NCBI RefSeq assembly: GCF_045055315.1
Contig: NZ_CP173677.1
Coordinates: forward strand, 682,001 to 746,000
Reading direction: 5' to 3'
Origin: Brachymonas wangyanguii
GTDB taxonomy: Bacteria; Pseudomonadota; Gammaproteobacteria; Burkholderiales; Burkholderiaceae_C
DNA length: 64,000 nt
Positions 1-8,712 of this stretch are shown here, in pieces. Every line of letters starts with the position of its first letter. Position 1 is the first letter of the stretch. Made by a program: the position numbers and the translations under genes. The notes under the pieces are model-generated. The model was given only the letters and a program-made list of their open reading frames with translations, ran no database searches and had not been told where the DNA came from.

Positions 1-98
1 AATTTGCCTGCTTGTGGGGGTCGTGAGACATTCAAGGGAATACCCTGACCAGAAGCACTTGTAAGAGAATGCAAATAGCGTTATGGTGGCGAATCGCC

Positions 99-104
99 TA
101 TAAT
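99..104 (+). promoter_or_regulatory. Probable -10 element of the ahcY operon
   Basis: A perfect TATAAT lies 8 bases upstream of the first paired base of the SAH riboswitch, so transcription would begin at about 111-113, right at the aptamer. I see no good -35 hexamer 16-18 bases upstream. The assignment rests on the -10 match and its placement. Confidence 0.6.
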
Positions 105-112
105 TGGCACAT

Positions 113-211
113 CCCAAGGAGCGTTGCAGCGCCATCAAACAGCATGGCGTGAGGCTTGGGCACCATCTTGCAACGACGCTCACCCCCTGATCCGGTGCGG
201 TGAGCTTTTTT
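113..211 (+). promoter_or_regulatory. SAH riboswitch with overlapping terminator-type expression platform
   Basis: This is an S-adenosylhomocysteine-sensing aptamer in front of the gene whose enzyme removes SAH. Visible pairings are P1 (CCCAAG 113-118 with CTTGGG 155-160), a hairpin CGCCAT 130-135 with ATGGCG 144-149, and the long-range helix GAGCG 119-123 with CGCTC 177-181 and TTGCA 124-128 with TGCAA 169-173. The latter has a three-base bulge at 174-176, as in known betaproteobacterial SAH aptamers. The 3' half of that helix (177-181) overlaps the 5' arm of a terminator hairpin at 178-205 followed by six T. Aptamer and terminator therefore exclude each other, which predicts an ON switch: SAH bound, terminator broken, ahcY expressed. 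Family and gene context are established knowledge; the switching direction is inferred. Confidence 0.93.
178..211 (+). terminator. Riboswitch-controlled intrinsic terminator of the ahcY leader
   Basis: GCTCACC (178-184) pairs perfectly with GGTGAGC (199-205), followed by TTTTTT at 206-211. Its first bases are also needed for the closing helix of the SAH aptamer, so only one of the two structures can form. Confidence 0.75.
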
Positions 212-261
212 ATGTCCTCCCGTCACTGGTTTTTTCCGAACTTGCTTTTGGAGCGAACCAC

Positions 262-1698
262 ATGAACGCACAACAACCCGCCGTGGCCCTGGCCGATTGC
301 GCCATCGCCGACATCTCCCTGGCCGAATGGGGCCGCAAGGAAATCCGCATTGCCGAGACCGAAATGCCCGGCCTGATGGCGATCCGTGACGAATACGCGG
401 CCAGCCAGCCGCTCAAGGGCGCCCGCATTGCCGGCAGCCTGCACATGACGATCCAGACCGCCGTGCTGATCGAGACGCTGCAGGCGCTGGGTGCCGAGGT
501 GCGCTGGGCTTCCTGCAACATTTTCTCCACGCAGGACCATGCGGCCGCCGCGATTGCCGCCGGTGGCACGCCGGTGTTTGCCATCAAGGGCGAGACGCTG
601 CAGGACTACTGGGACTACACCCACCGCATCTTCGACTTTGGTGCCGCCAATACCGCTGGCGAAGGCCCGAACATGATCCTGGACGATGGCGGTGATGCCA
701 CCATCCTGATGCACCTGGGCATGCAGGCCGAAAAAGACCAGTCTGTGCTGGCCAACCCGGGCAGCGAGGAAGAAACCATCCTGTTTGCCGCGATCAAGGC
801 CAAGCTGGCAGAAGACCCGAACTGGTACAGCCGCAAGAGCGCCGAGATCCAGGGCGTGACCGAGGAAACCACTACCGGCGTGCACCGCCTGAACGAGATG
901 TCCGCCAAGGGCACGCTGAAGTTCCGCGCCATCAACGTGAACGATTCCGTCACCAAGAGCAAGTTCGACAACCTGTACGGCTGCCGTGAATCGCTGGTGG
1001 ACGGCATCAAGCGTGCCACCGACGTGATGATTGCCGGCAAGGTCGCCGTGGTTTGCGGCTACGGTGACGTGGGCAAGGGCAGTGCCCAGGCGCTGCGTGC
1101 CCTGAGCGCTCAGGTGTGGGTGACCGAAATCGATCCGATCTGCGCACTGCAGGCGGCGATGGAAGGCTACCGTGTGGTGACCATGGAATATGCCGCCGAC
1201 AAGGCCGACATCTTCGTCACCACCACTGGCAACCGCGACGTGATCCGCTACGAGCACATGGCAGCCATGAAGGACCAGTCCATCGTCTGCAATATCGGCC
1301 ACTTCGACAACGAGATCCAGGTTGCCGAGCTGGAAAAGAACTGCCAGTGGGAAGAAATCAAGCCGCAGGTCGACCACGTGATCTTCCCGGATGGCAAGCG
1401 CATCATCCTGCTGGCCAAGGGTCGTCTGGTGAACCTGGGCTGCGCCACCGGCCACCCGAGCTACGTGATGTCGTCCTCCTTTGCCAACCAGACCATCGCG
1501 CAGATGGAGCTGTACTGCCACCCTGACCGTTACGAGAACGGCAAGGTCTACGTGCTGCCCAAGCACCTGGACGAGAAGGTCGCGCGCCTGCAGCTGAAGA
1601 AGCTGAATGCCGACCTGACCGAGCTGACCGATGCCCAGGCCGCCTACATTGGCGTCGCCAAGGAAGGCCCGTACAAGGCCGACAGCTACCGCTACTGA
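262..1698 (+). CDS. ahcY: Adenosylhomocysteinase
   Basis: Hydrolyses S-adenosylhomocysteine to adenosine and homocysteine in the cytoplasm, relieving inhibition of methyltransferases. The 478-residue product has the usual bacterial length. The NAD-binding glycine motif is at residues 266-271 (context VVCGYGDVGKG), and the substrate-site segments around HMTIQTAVLIETL and the C-terminal PSYVMSSSF and YRY are present. I chose ATG 262 because GGAG lies 8 bases upstream (250-253) and family similarity starts there. The frame is open further upstream, but that part is riboswitch. First gene of an operon with a helix-hairpin-helix gene, tlyA and metF. Expression is probably set by the SAH riboswitch. 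Confidence 0.98.
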   Translation: MNAQQPAVALADCAIADISLAEWGRKEIRIAETEMPGLMAIRDEYAASQPLKGARIAGSLHMTIQTAVLIETLQALGAEVRWASCNIFSTQDHAAAAIAAGGTPVFAIKGETLQDYWDYTHRIFDFGAANTAGEGPNMILDDGGDATILMHLGMQAEKDQSVLANPGSEEETILFAAIKAKLAEDPNWYSRKSAEIQGVTEETTTGVHRLNEMSAKGTLKFRAINVNDSVTKSKFDNLYGCRESLVDGIKRATDVMIAGKVAVVCGYGDVGKGSAQALRALSAQVWVTEIDPICALQAAMEGYRVVTMEYAADKADIFVTTTGNRDVIRYEHMAAMKDQSIVCNIGHFDNEIQVAELEKNCQWEEIKPQVDHVIFPDGKRIILLAKGRLVNLGCATGHPSYVMSSSFANQTIAQMELYCHPDRYENGKVYVLPKHLDEKVARLQLKKLNADLTELTDAQAAYIGVAKEGPYKADSYRY

Positions 1699-1713
1699 TC
1701 GCCGGAGCATGCC

Positions 1714-1977
1714 GTGTCGCCCGTTGCCGTGTTTTCTGCTGCCGAACGTGAACAGCTGCTGGCCCTGAAAGGGGTCGGTCCGGCCGTGATCCAGCGGCTG
1801 GAAGACACTGGCCACGCGCCACTGGCCGCGCTGGTCGATGCCGATCCGGTCGAGATCGTGGCCGAGATTGCCGCCATGATGCGTTCCTCCTGCTGGAAGA
1901 ACAACCCGCATGCGATCCGCGCCATCAGCGCCGCCATCGGGCTGGCGAACCACCTGCACGAGGAAGGCCAAGCCTGA
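1714..1977 (+). CDS. Small helix-hairpin-helix domain protein
   Basis: An 87-residue protein with a helix-hairpin-helix-like segment near the N terminus (residues about 12-33, LLALKGVGPAVIQRLEDTG). Such segments in larger proteins bind the DNA backbone without sequence specificity. The rest is a short helical tail, and no catalytic domain is present. The start is GTG 1714 with GGAG at 1704-1707. The stop overlaps the tlyA start in an ATGA arrangement, so the two genes are translationally coupled. Its role is unknown; position in a methyl-cycle operon does not suggest one. The HHH assignment is by motif only. Confidence 0.8.
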   Translation: MSPVAVFSAAEREQLLALKGVGPAVIQRLEDTGHAPLAALVDADPVEIVAEIAAMMRSSCWKNNPHAIRAISAAIGLANHLHEEGQA

Positions 1978-2729
1978 TGCGTGCCGACCAGCTGCTCGTC
2001 GAGCGCGGCCATGCCGCCAGCCGCAGCCAGGCCCAGCGCCTGATTGCCGCCGGCGTGCAATGGCGCTTGCCGGGCGCAGCCTGGCAGGCGGTGCGCAAGA
2101 ACGGCGAAGAGTTGCCTGACTACGCCGAACTGCAGCTGCAGGACGCGGCCGAGGCGCGTTATGTCTCGCGCGGCGGCCTCAAGCTGGAAGGTGCCTTGCA
2201 GGCCGTGGGGCTGGATGTCACCGGTCTGCGCTGTCTCGATGTTGGCCAGTCCACGGGCGGCTTTACCGATTGCCTGCTGCAGCACGGCGCTGCCAGCGTC
2301 ATCGGTATCGATGTCGGCCAGGCGCAGCTGCACCCGCGGCTGCGTGCCGATGCCCGCGTCACTGCGCATGAGAAGCTCAACGCGCGCGATGCCGCTGCCG
2401 TGGCAGCGGCACTGGGTGAGCACGATGGTTTTGACTTGCTGGTAGGGGACTTGTCCTTTATCTCGCAGACGCTGGTGTGGCCGGCCGTGCTGCCGCAGCT
2501 CAAGCCTGGCGGCCAGTTGCTGATGCTGGTCAAGCCGCAGTTCGAGCTGCAGCCAGCCCAGATCGGCAAGGGCGGCATCGTGCGCGATGCGCGCCTGTAT
2601 GCCGAGGTGGAGCAGCGCATGCGTGATTGCTGCAACGCACTGAACGTGGAACTGCTGCACTGGCTCGATAGCCCGATCGCCGGTGGCGACGGCAACCGTG
2701 AATTTTTTGTCCATGGCCGCAAGGCCTGA
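1977..2729 (+). CDS. tlyA: TlyA-family S4 domain RNA methyltransferase
   Basis: 250 residues: an N-terminal S4 RNA-binding domain (about 1-60, starting MRADQLLVERG) and an FtsJ-like Rossmann methyltransferase domain. The SAM-binding motif is LDVGQSTGGF at residues 87-96, followed by LLVGDLSFIS and KPQFEL. Characterised TlyA proteins 2'-O-methylate rRNA and were once called hemolysins; the rRNA target here is inferred from the family. The start overlaps the preceding stop (ATGA). SAM is its cofactor and SAH its product, which fits co-transcription with ahcY and metF. Confidence 0.93.
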   Translation: MRADQLLVERGHAASRSQAQRLIAAGVQWRLPGAAWQAVRKNGEELPDYAELQLQDAAEARYVSRGGLKLEGALQAVGLDVTGLRCLDVGQSTGGFTDCLLQHGAASVIGIDVGQAQLHPRLRADARVTAHEKLNARDAAAVAAALGEHDGFDLLVGDLSFISQTLVWPAVLPQLKPGGQLLMLVKPQFELQPAQIGKGGIVRDARLYAEVEQRMRDCCNALNVELLHWLDSPIAGGDGNREFFVHGRKA

Positions 2730-2760
2730 ACCCGAATCTTTTGTTGAAAGGAATGACGCC

Positions 2761-3591
2761 ATGACTGCGCCATCCATCAGTTTTGAATTTTTCCCGCCCA
2801 AGACGCCCGAAGGTGCCGAAAAGCTGCGCGTGGCACGCCAGCAGCTCTACACGCTGAAGCCCGAGTTCTGCTCGGTGACCTATGGTGCCGGCGGCTCGAC
2901 ACAGAAGGGCACCTTCGATACGGTGCAGGAGATCCTGCAGGAAGGCATGGAAGCCGCCTGCCATTTCTCCTGCGTCGGCGCCACGCGTGACAGCGTGCGC
3001 GAAGAGCTGGAAACGCTGCGCCAGATGGGTGTGAAGCGCCTGGTGGCGCTGCGCGGTGACCTGCCCAGCGGCCATGGCCTCGGCGGCGAGTTCCACCACG
3101 CCAGCGACCTGGTCAGCTTTATCCGCGTCGAGACCGGTGATTACTTCCACATCGAAGTGGCCGGCTATCCCGAGATCCACCCACAGGCGCGCAGCCCCGA
3201 GGCGGACCTGCGTGCGCTCAAGAGCAAGGTCGACGCCGGTGCCAACGGCGTCATCACCCAATACTTCTTCAATGCCGACGCCTATTTCCGCCTGGTGGAC
3301 GAGGCCGCCACGCTGGGCGTGAGCGCGCCCATCGTGCCCGGCATCATGCCGATCACGAACAGCAGCCAGCTGATCCGCTTCTCCGATGCCTGCGGCGCCG
3401 AAGTGCCGCGATGGATCCGCCTGCGCCTGCAGAGCTTTGGCGACGATACCGCCAGCATCAAGGCCTTTGGCCATGAAGTCGTGGCCGAGCTGTGCGACCA
3501 GCTGCTGCAGGGCGGAGCCCCGGCGCTGCACTTCTACACCATGAACCAGAGCGGCCCGGTGACGGCATTGTGCAAGGCGGTGGGCGTCTGA
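2761..3591 (+). CDS. metF: Methylenetetrahydrofolate reductase
   Basis: Flavoprotein that reduces 5,10-methylene-THF to 5-methyl-THF, the methyl donor for remaking methionine from the homocysteine that AhcY releases. The 276-residue protein begins with the family signature SFEFFPPKT, and the TIM-barrel motifs VTYGAGGST and ALRGD follow. ATG 2761 is chosen because AAAGGA (2747-2752) stands 8 bases upstream; an ATG at 2753 hits a stop after three codons. Last gene of the operon, followed by a strong terminator. Confidence 0.97.
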   Translation: MTAPSISFEFFPPKTPEGAEKLRVARQQLYTLKPEFCSVTYGAGGSTQKGTFDTVQEILQEGMEAACHFSCVGATRDSVREELETLRQMGVKRLVALRGDLPSGHGLGGEFHHASDLVSFIRVETGDYFHIEVAGYPEIHPQARSPEADLRALKSKVDAGANGVITQYFFNADAYFRLVDEAATLGVSAPIVPGIMPITNSSQLIRFSDACGAEVPRWIRLRLQSFGDDTASIKAFGHEVVAELCDQLLQGGAPALHFYTMNQSGPVTALCKAVGV

Positions 3592-3615
3592 ACCACCGCG
3601 GTTGAGCGACCATGA

Positions 3616-3654
3616 AGACAGGCCGATCCCATCACGGGATCGGCCTGTCTGTTT
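3616..3654 (+). terminator. Terminator of the ahcY-metF operon
   Basis: A perfect 15-bp stem (3616-3630 with 3636-3650) around a 5-base loop, followed by GTTT. The stem is very stable but the T-run is short. It sits between metF and the convergent DUF808 gene. Confidence 0.8.
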
Positions 3655-3687
3655 ATGGGGAAGAGGGCGGCCAGCGCCGGATCAGCT

Positions 3688-4599
<912 letters not shown>

Positions 4600-4734
4600 G
4601 GGGCACCTTTCTGGAAAATTCTTGTTGCTGGCGAAATTGTAGGGAGATTGCGGCCGCTGCGCATGTCAGCCAGCGCCGATAGTGTGTTTGCCGGCTTCGG
4701 AAATCGTGATGTGCGGCAGGATGTCACGGACACG

Positions 4735-4765
4735 AAAAAACGCCTGTGTCGCAGGGGCACAGGCG
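4735..4765 (-). terminator. Terminator of phoX
   Basis: Read on the minus strand, CGCCTGTG (4765-4758) pairs with CACAGGCG (4748-4741), followed by six T (4740-4735). It lies about 30 bases past the phoX stop codon. Confidence 0.88.
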
Positions 4766-4796
4766 CTATCGAACCTGAAGCTTCAGGTACGCAGGA

Positions 4797-6977
4797 TTAC
4801 AGGGCGATCACGCCGCCGTCCTTGCGCGTCACCACCACGGTTGCGGAACGCGGGCGCTTGTGGCCCTTGTGGTGGCTGGTGATGCCCGGCTGGTTGCCCG
4901 GCCAGTGGCTGGTGAAGGTGTTGGTCGCGAAGTCGCCCTTGTCCTCACCCGGGTGCTGCACGTTGAAGAACAGCGTCTTGCCGTCCGGCGTGACCACCAC
5001 ACCGGTGATTTCGCAGTCGAACGGGCCCACCAGGAAGCGGCGGATGTTGTCTTCGGTCGGCTTGGCACCCATGATGGTTTCCTGGCCTTCCTTGGTCGTC
5101 ACCTTGCCACCGTCACCCACTTCACCCGGGATGGCCGCCAGCATCATGCAGTTGGTCACGTCGGTGTAGGCGCCGTCGTCGGTCTGGATCCACAGCAGGC
5201 CGGCACCGCCGTCCTTGCGCTCGTCGAAGTACAGGCCGTCCGGGCTGGAGAAGTCGTTGGCGGCGGTCAGGCCGGACAGGTTCTCGCTCTTGTTCTTGTG
5301 ACCATCCGGCAGTTCGGTCGCAGAGCCGAACACATAGATGTCCCACTGGAACTTGGTACCAGCCTGGCTGCCTTCTTCCTTCCAGCGCACGATCTGACCG
5401 TTCTGGTTGATCGGACGCGGGTTGGCGGCGTTCAGCGGGATCTTCACGCCGTCACGCTGCGAGTTGTTGGTCATGGCCATGTAAACCTCGTTGTTTGCCG
5501 GGTTCACGCCACCCCACTCGGGACGGTCCATCTTGGTGGCGCCCATGAAGTCGGCAGCCAGACGGCAGTGCATCACCACGTCGCCCTGGTCGGCGAAGGG
5601 GTAGGTCTTGTTGCTGGCGTCCAGACCGTTCTTGCCGTGGGTCAGTTCCAGCCACTCACCGGTGCCATCGTCATTGAACTTGGCCACGTACAGCTTGCCC
5701 TTGTCCAGGTACTTGTCGCCAGCGGCTGCGCCGCCGTTCACGTCAGCCGGATCCCACTTGGCGTCGGACACGAACTTGTACACGTATTCGTTGCGGGCAT
5801 CGTCACCAGAGTAGATCACGATCGGCTCGCCAGCCTTGGCCGGAGCGGGCCATGCGCCTTCGTGGTTGAAACGGCCCAGGTAGGTACGCTTGACCGGCGT
5901 GCTGTCCGGACGGAACGGATCGATTTCGACCACCCAGCCAAAGGTGTTGAAGATGTTGCGGTAGTCGTCCTTGGCGGCAGCAGCCGTCACGCGGCTGTTC
6001 CAGCGCTGGAAGCGCTCGCCTTCGGCGCTGTCCCAGCCGTAGGGGTTCTTGCGACCTTCGGGCAGGCCGTAGCGCTTCAGTGCCACCACTTCAGACTCGG
6101 TACGCTTGGCATCGTCTTCGGCGGCGCGGCCGATCACGTTCAGGAAGTTCTCTTCGCAGGTCAGGTAGGTGCCCCAGGGCGTGTAGCCGCAGGCGCAGTT
6201 GTTGTTCATGCCGAAGGCTTTCTTGCCATCGCTAGACAGCTTGTTGACCATCTTGGTGTTGCCGGCAGCCGGGCCACCAAACACCATCGGGGTCTCGGAG
6301 TGGATGCGACGGTTGTACTTGGAACCGCGTACCATTTCCATGGCGTTGCCGCCATTGCGCTTGACTTCGGAAACGCTGGCGCCGTGGGCGTAGATTTCCT
6401 TGATCACTTCGTCAGCCGGGCGAACGCCATCGGTCACGGTGCGGCCATTGGCGTGCAGGCCGTAGGGGGCCACCACGTATTCGTGGTTCACGCACAGCAG
6501 ACCGTGGGCGGATTGCTGGTCGTCGAACTTGCCATCCGTCATGCCGAAATAGTACATGCCGTCATGGCCGTCACCGATACGACGCTGGTAGGACTCGGAA
6601 GTTTCCAGGCCCTTGTCGCCCCAGGAGGTGTCGCCAAAGTGCATCGGGTCGCCCAGTGCGTGCAGGATGCTGACTTCGTAGCCGTCGGCAACCGTCACCA
6701 GGTCGGCGTTGGTGTGGGCCACGGAGTCAAAGCTCAGCTTCAGTTCATTGGGGGTAGCCGGGGTAGTCGGAGCAGCCGGAGTATTGTTGTCATCGCCACC
6801 GCAAGCCGTCAGGCCGACGGTGCCCAGCAGCACGCCGGCAGAAGTGGCCACGCTGCCGCGCAGCACGCTGCGGCGGTTCATGTTGGCAGCCAGGACGTCG
6901 CCGAAATGGGCGTTGTTGCTGTGGTTGACGATTTCGTTATCGTCGTACTCGACGGAAATGATCTTGTCGGATTGCAT
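4797..6977 (-). CDS. phoX: PhoX-family alkaline phosphatase (DUF839), Tat-exported
   Basis: Periplasmic phosphoesterase that releases phosphate from organic esters under phosphate limitation. PhoX enzymes use calcium and iron rather than zinc. The 726-residue protein has a Tat signal (RRSVLRG at 35-41, then a hydrophobic stretch), and LTAC (56-59) is a possible lipobox, so it may be a Tat lipoprotein. The body shows the PhoX hallmarks of a bacterial phosphatase with many Asp/Asn/Gly loops, including VNHEY and LTCEENF. ATG 6977 is chosen over the upstream in-frame ATG (7019) because GGAG sits just before it and the signal peptide follows. A weak set of PhoB half-sites lies upstream. Confidence 0.93.
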   Translation of the reverse strand: MQSDKIISVEYDDNEIVNHSNNAHFGDVLAANMNRRSVLRGSVATSAGVLLGTVGLTACGGDDNNTPAAPTTPATPNELKLSFDSVAHTNADLVTVADGYEVSILHALGDPMHFGDTSWGDKGLETSESYQRRIGDGHDGMYYFGMTDGKFDDQQSAHGLLCVNHEYVVAPYGLHANGRTVTDGVRPADEVIKEIYAHGASVSEVKRNGGNAMEMVRGSKYNRRIHSETPMVFGGPAAGNTKMVNKLSSDGKKAFGMNNNCACGYTPWGTYLTCEENFLNVIGRAAEDDAKRTESEVVALKRYGLPEGRKNPYGWDSAEGERFQRWNSRVTAAAAKDDYRNIFNTFGWVVEIDPFRPDSTPVKRTYLGRFNHEGAWPAPAKAGEPIVIYSGDDARNEYVYKFVSDAKWDPADVNGGAAAGDKYLDKGKLYVAKFNDDGTGEWLELTHGKNGLDASNKTYPFADQGDVVMHCRLAADFMGATKMDRPEWGGVNPANNEVYMAMTNNSQRDGVKIPLNAANPRPINQNGQIVRWKEEGSQAGTKFQWDIYVFGSATELPDGHKNKSENLSGLTAANDFSSPDGLYFDERKDGGAGLLWIQTDDGAYTDVTNCMMLAAIPGEVGDGGKVTTKEGQETIMGAKPTEDNIRRFLVGPFDCEITGVVVTPDGKTLFFNVQHPGEDKGDFATNTFTSHWPGNQPGITSHHKGHKRPRSATVVVTRKDGGVIAL

Positions 6978-7034
6978 GAATGCTCCAGGGTAAGGAAAGA
7001 ATGAATGCGGACGGCGCAATCATGCAATTACAAG

Positions 7035-7074
7035 ATGACGGATCGGTTACCTCTTGTTGAAGTTTGGGTGACAC
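7035..7074 (-). promoter_or_regulatory. Weak Pho box candidate upstream of phoX
   Basis: Two minus-strand half-sites, GTGTCAC (7074-7068) and CCGTCAT (7041-7035), are 33 bases apart, exactly three 11-base PhoB repeat units. The two intermediate units match poorly (ACTTCAA, AGGTAAC). The outer site overlaps the stem-loop downstream of tyrS. Function makes regulation by PhoB likely, but the sites alone are weak. Confidence 0.35.
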
Positions 7075-7093
7075 GGTGTTTTCCGCGTCACCC
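7066..7093 (-). terminator. Stem-loop downstream of tyrS
   Basis: GGGTGAC (7066-7072) pairs with GTCACCC (7087-7093), with further pairing inside. It lies 10 bases past the tyrS stop, where a terminator is expected, but no T-run follows on the minus strand. It may terminate weakly or only protect the mRNA 3' end. Confidence 0.45.
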
Positions 7094-7102
7094 TGGGCCT
7101 CG

Positions 7103-8353
7103 TCAGGCCAGCGTGGCGCGCAGGAACTTGCGCTTGCCTACCTGCAGCACATAGGTGCCAGCGCCCAGTTTCAGGCCCTTGTCGCTGATGACGTTGCCGT
7201 CCACGCGCACGCCGCCGCCATCGATCAGGCGGTTGGCTTCGCCGCTGGAGGCGGTCAGGCCGGCTTGCTTGAGCAGGGCGCCGATACCGACCGGCGCGCC
7301 ATCGGCCAGCGGCAGGCTGCGCTCGTCGATCTGGTCCGGAATGCCGCCCTTGCTGCGGTTGATGAAGTCCTGTTCGGCCGCATCGGCCGCGGCTGCGCTG
7401 TGGAAGCGCGCGGTGATTTCCTTGGCCAGCGCGACCTTGGCGTCCTTCGGGTTGCGGCCAGCCTCGATCTCGGCCTTGAGCGCGGCAATCTCGGCTTCGC
7501 CACGGAAGGACAGCAGGGTGTACCAGCGCCACATCAGGGTATCGCTGATGGACAGCGTCTTGGCAAACATGGCGTTGGCGTCTTCGGTCACGCCAATGTA
7601 GTTGCCCTTGGACTTGGACATCTTCTCGACGCCGTCCAGACCTTCCAGCAGCGGCATGGTCAGGATGCACTGCGGCTCCTGGCCGTACTCCTGCTGCAGA
7701 TGGCGGCCCATCAGCAGGTTGAACTTCTGGTCGGTACCGCCCAGCTCCATGTCGGACTTCAGTGCCACCGAATCGTAGCCCTGCATCAGCGGGTAGAGGA
7801 ACTCGTGCACGCTGATCGAGTTGCCGGCGTGGAAGCGGTCGTGGAAGTCGTTGCGTTCCATCATGCGCGCTACCGTGTAGCGGGCGGCGAGCTGGATCAT
7901 GCCGCGCGCGCCCAGCTGGTCGTTCCACTCGCTGTTGTAGCGGATCTCGGTACGCTCCGGATCCAGGATCTTGCCGGCCTGCTGGTAATAGGTTTCGGCG
8001 TTGAGCTTGATCTGCTCGGCGGTCAGTGGCGGGCGCGTGCTGTTGCGGCCGGACGGATCGCCGATCAGGCTGGTGAAATCACCAATCAGGAAGATCACCG
8101 TGTGGCCCAGATCCTGCAGCTGGCGCAGCTTGTTCAGCACCACGGTGTGGCCCAGGTGGATGTCAGGCGCGGTCGGATCCAGGCCGAGCTTGATGCGCAG
8201 CGGCGTGCCGGTCTGTTCGGAACGGACCAGTTTTTTCAGCCAGTCTTCCTGCGGAATCAGTTCGTCGCATCCCCGCAACGTCACCTGCATGGCATGTTTT
8301 ACCTGATCACTTGGCTCCAACTGCTTGTTTTCTGTGGAATTGTTCTCGTTCAT
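7103..8353 (-). CDS. tyrS: Tyrosyl-tRNA synthetase
   Basis: Charges tRNA-Tyr. The 416-residue class I synthetase shows the HIGH-type motif HLGH at 66-69, the KMSKS loop at 244-248 (KMSKSKG), and a C-terminal S4 RNA-binding domain (about 350-416). ATG 8353 opens the protein; the N-terminal 25 residues are variable. It is divergent from the M23 peptidase, an arrangement common in Burkholderiales. Confidence 0.98.
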   Translation of the reverse strand: MNENNSTENKQLEPSDQVKHAMQVTLRGCDELIPQEDWLKKLVRSEQTGTPLRIKLGLDPTAPDIHLGHTVVLNKLRQLQDLGHTVIFLIGDFTSLIGDPSGRNSTRPPLTAEQIKLNAETYYQQAGKILDPERTEIRYNSEWNDQLGARGMIQLAARYTVARMMERNDFHDRFHAGNSISVHEFLYPLMQGYDSVALKSDMELGGTDQKFNLLMGRHLQQEYGQEPQCILTMPLLEGLDGVEKMSKSKGNYIGVTEDANAMFAKTLSISDTLMWRWYTLLSFRGEAEIAALKAEIEAGRNPKDAKVALAKEITARFHSAAAADAAEQDFINRSKGGIPDQIDERSLPLADGAPVGIGALLKQAGLTASSGEANRLIDGGGVRVDGNVISDKGLKLGAGTYVLQVGKRKFLRATLA

Positions 8354-8712
8354 ACAAAATATCCGCGGTGTCCGGGGCGGAAACTAGGCCCCGATCTGTT
8401 ATGTGCTCTTGCAGCAAATTCAGGGTTGTGACAGGCAAATGCTGTCATACTCCGACAATCATGTCGTCCTGATCCTACAACTGTGTGGGCCAGGACGGTC
8501 GTTTGGCAAGACTGGTTACCATTTTATCCATGGGCGCCAGTGGCAGGCAGCGGCAACGCCTCTTGGCACAGTCCAGGGGCAGGGCATCAACCGGAATCAC
8601 CGGCAGATGCTCGCCGTGCAGCACAGGCAGCGGTCCGGCAACAGGGCCGCTTGTCATGTGAGGCCGTACACGCAAGTCGTGTGCATGTCCTTCCGGAAGA
8701 ACAGGTTGCTTG
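8354..8712. other. Intergenic region between tyrS and the M23 peptidase gene
   Basis: 359 bases without a credible gene. Short open frames here lack a ribosome binding site, recognisable motifs and plausible composition. It must hold the divergent promoters of tyrS and the peptidase gene. The only structure I see is an inverted repeat at 8429-8447, listed separately. Confidence 0.6.
8429..8447. promoter_or_regulatory. Inverted repeat TGACAG-N7-CTGTCA, operator candidate
   Basis: A perfect 6-bp inverted repeat with a 7-base centre lies between the divergent tyrS and M23 peptidase genes. The size and symmetry suit a dimeric repressor or activator. The CTGTCAT half resembles a PhoB half-site, but the second copy is inverted rather than direct, so I do not call it a Pho box. 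Confidence 0.35.

Noticed and set aside
223..1971. Long minus-strand open frame (582 codons) opposite ahcY
   Set aside because: Shadow of a high-G+C gene; no ribosome binding site or motifs, His/Gly/Val-rich composition typical of antisense frames.
4860..7004. 714-codon plus-strand open frame opposite phoX
   Set aside because: Antisense shadow; phoX on the other strand has signal peptide, motifs, ribosome binding site and terminator.
8429..8447. CTGTCAT in the M23 upstream region as a Pho box
   Set aside because: The partner copy is inverted, not an 11-base direct repeat, so it does not fit PhoB binding.
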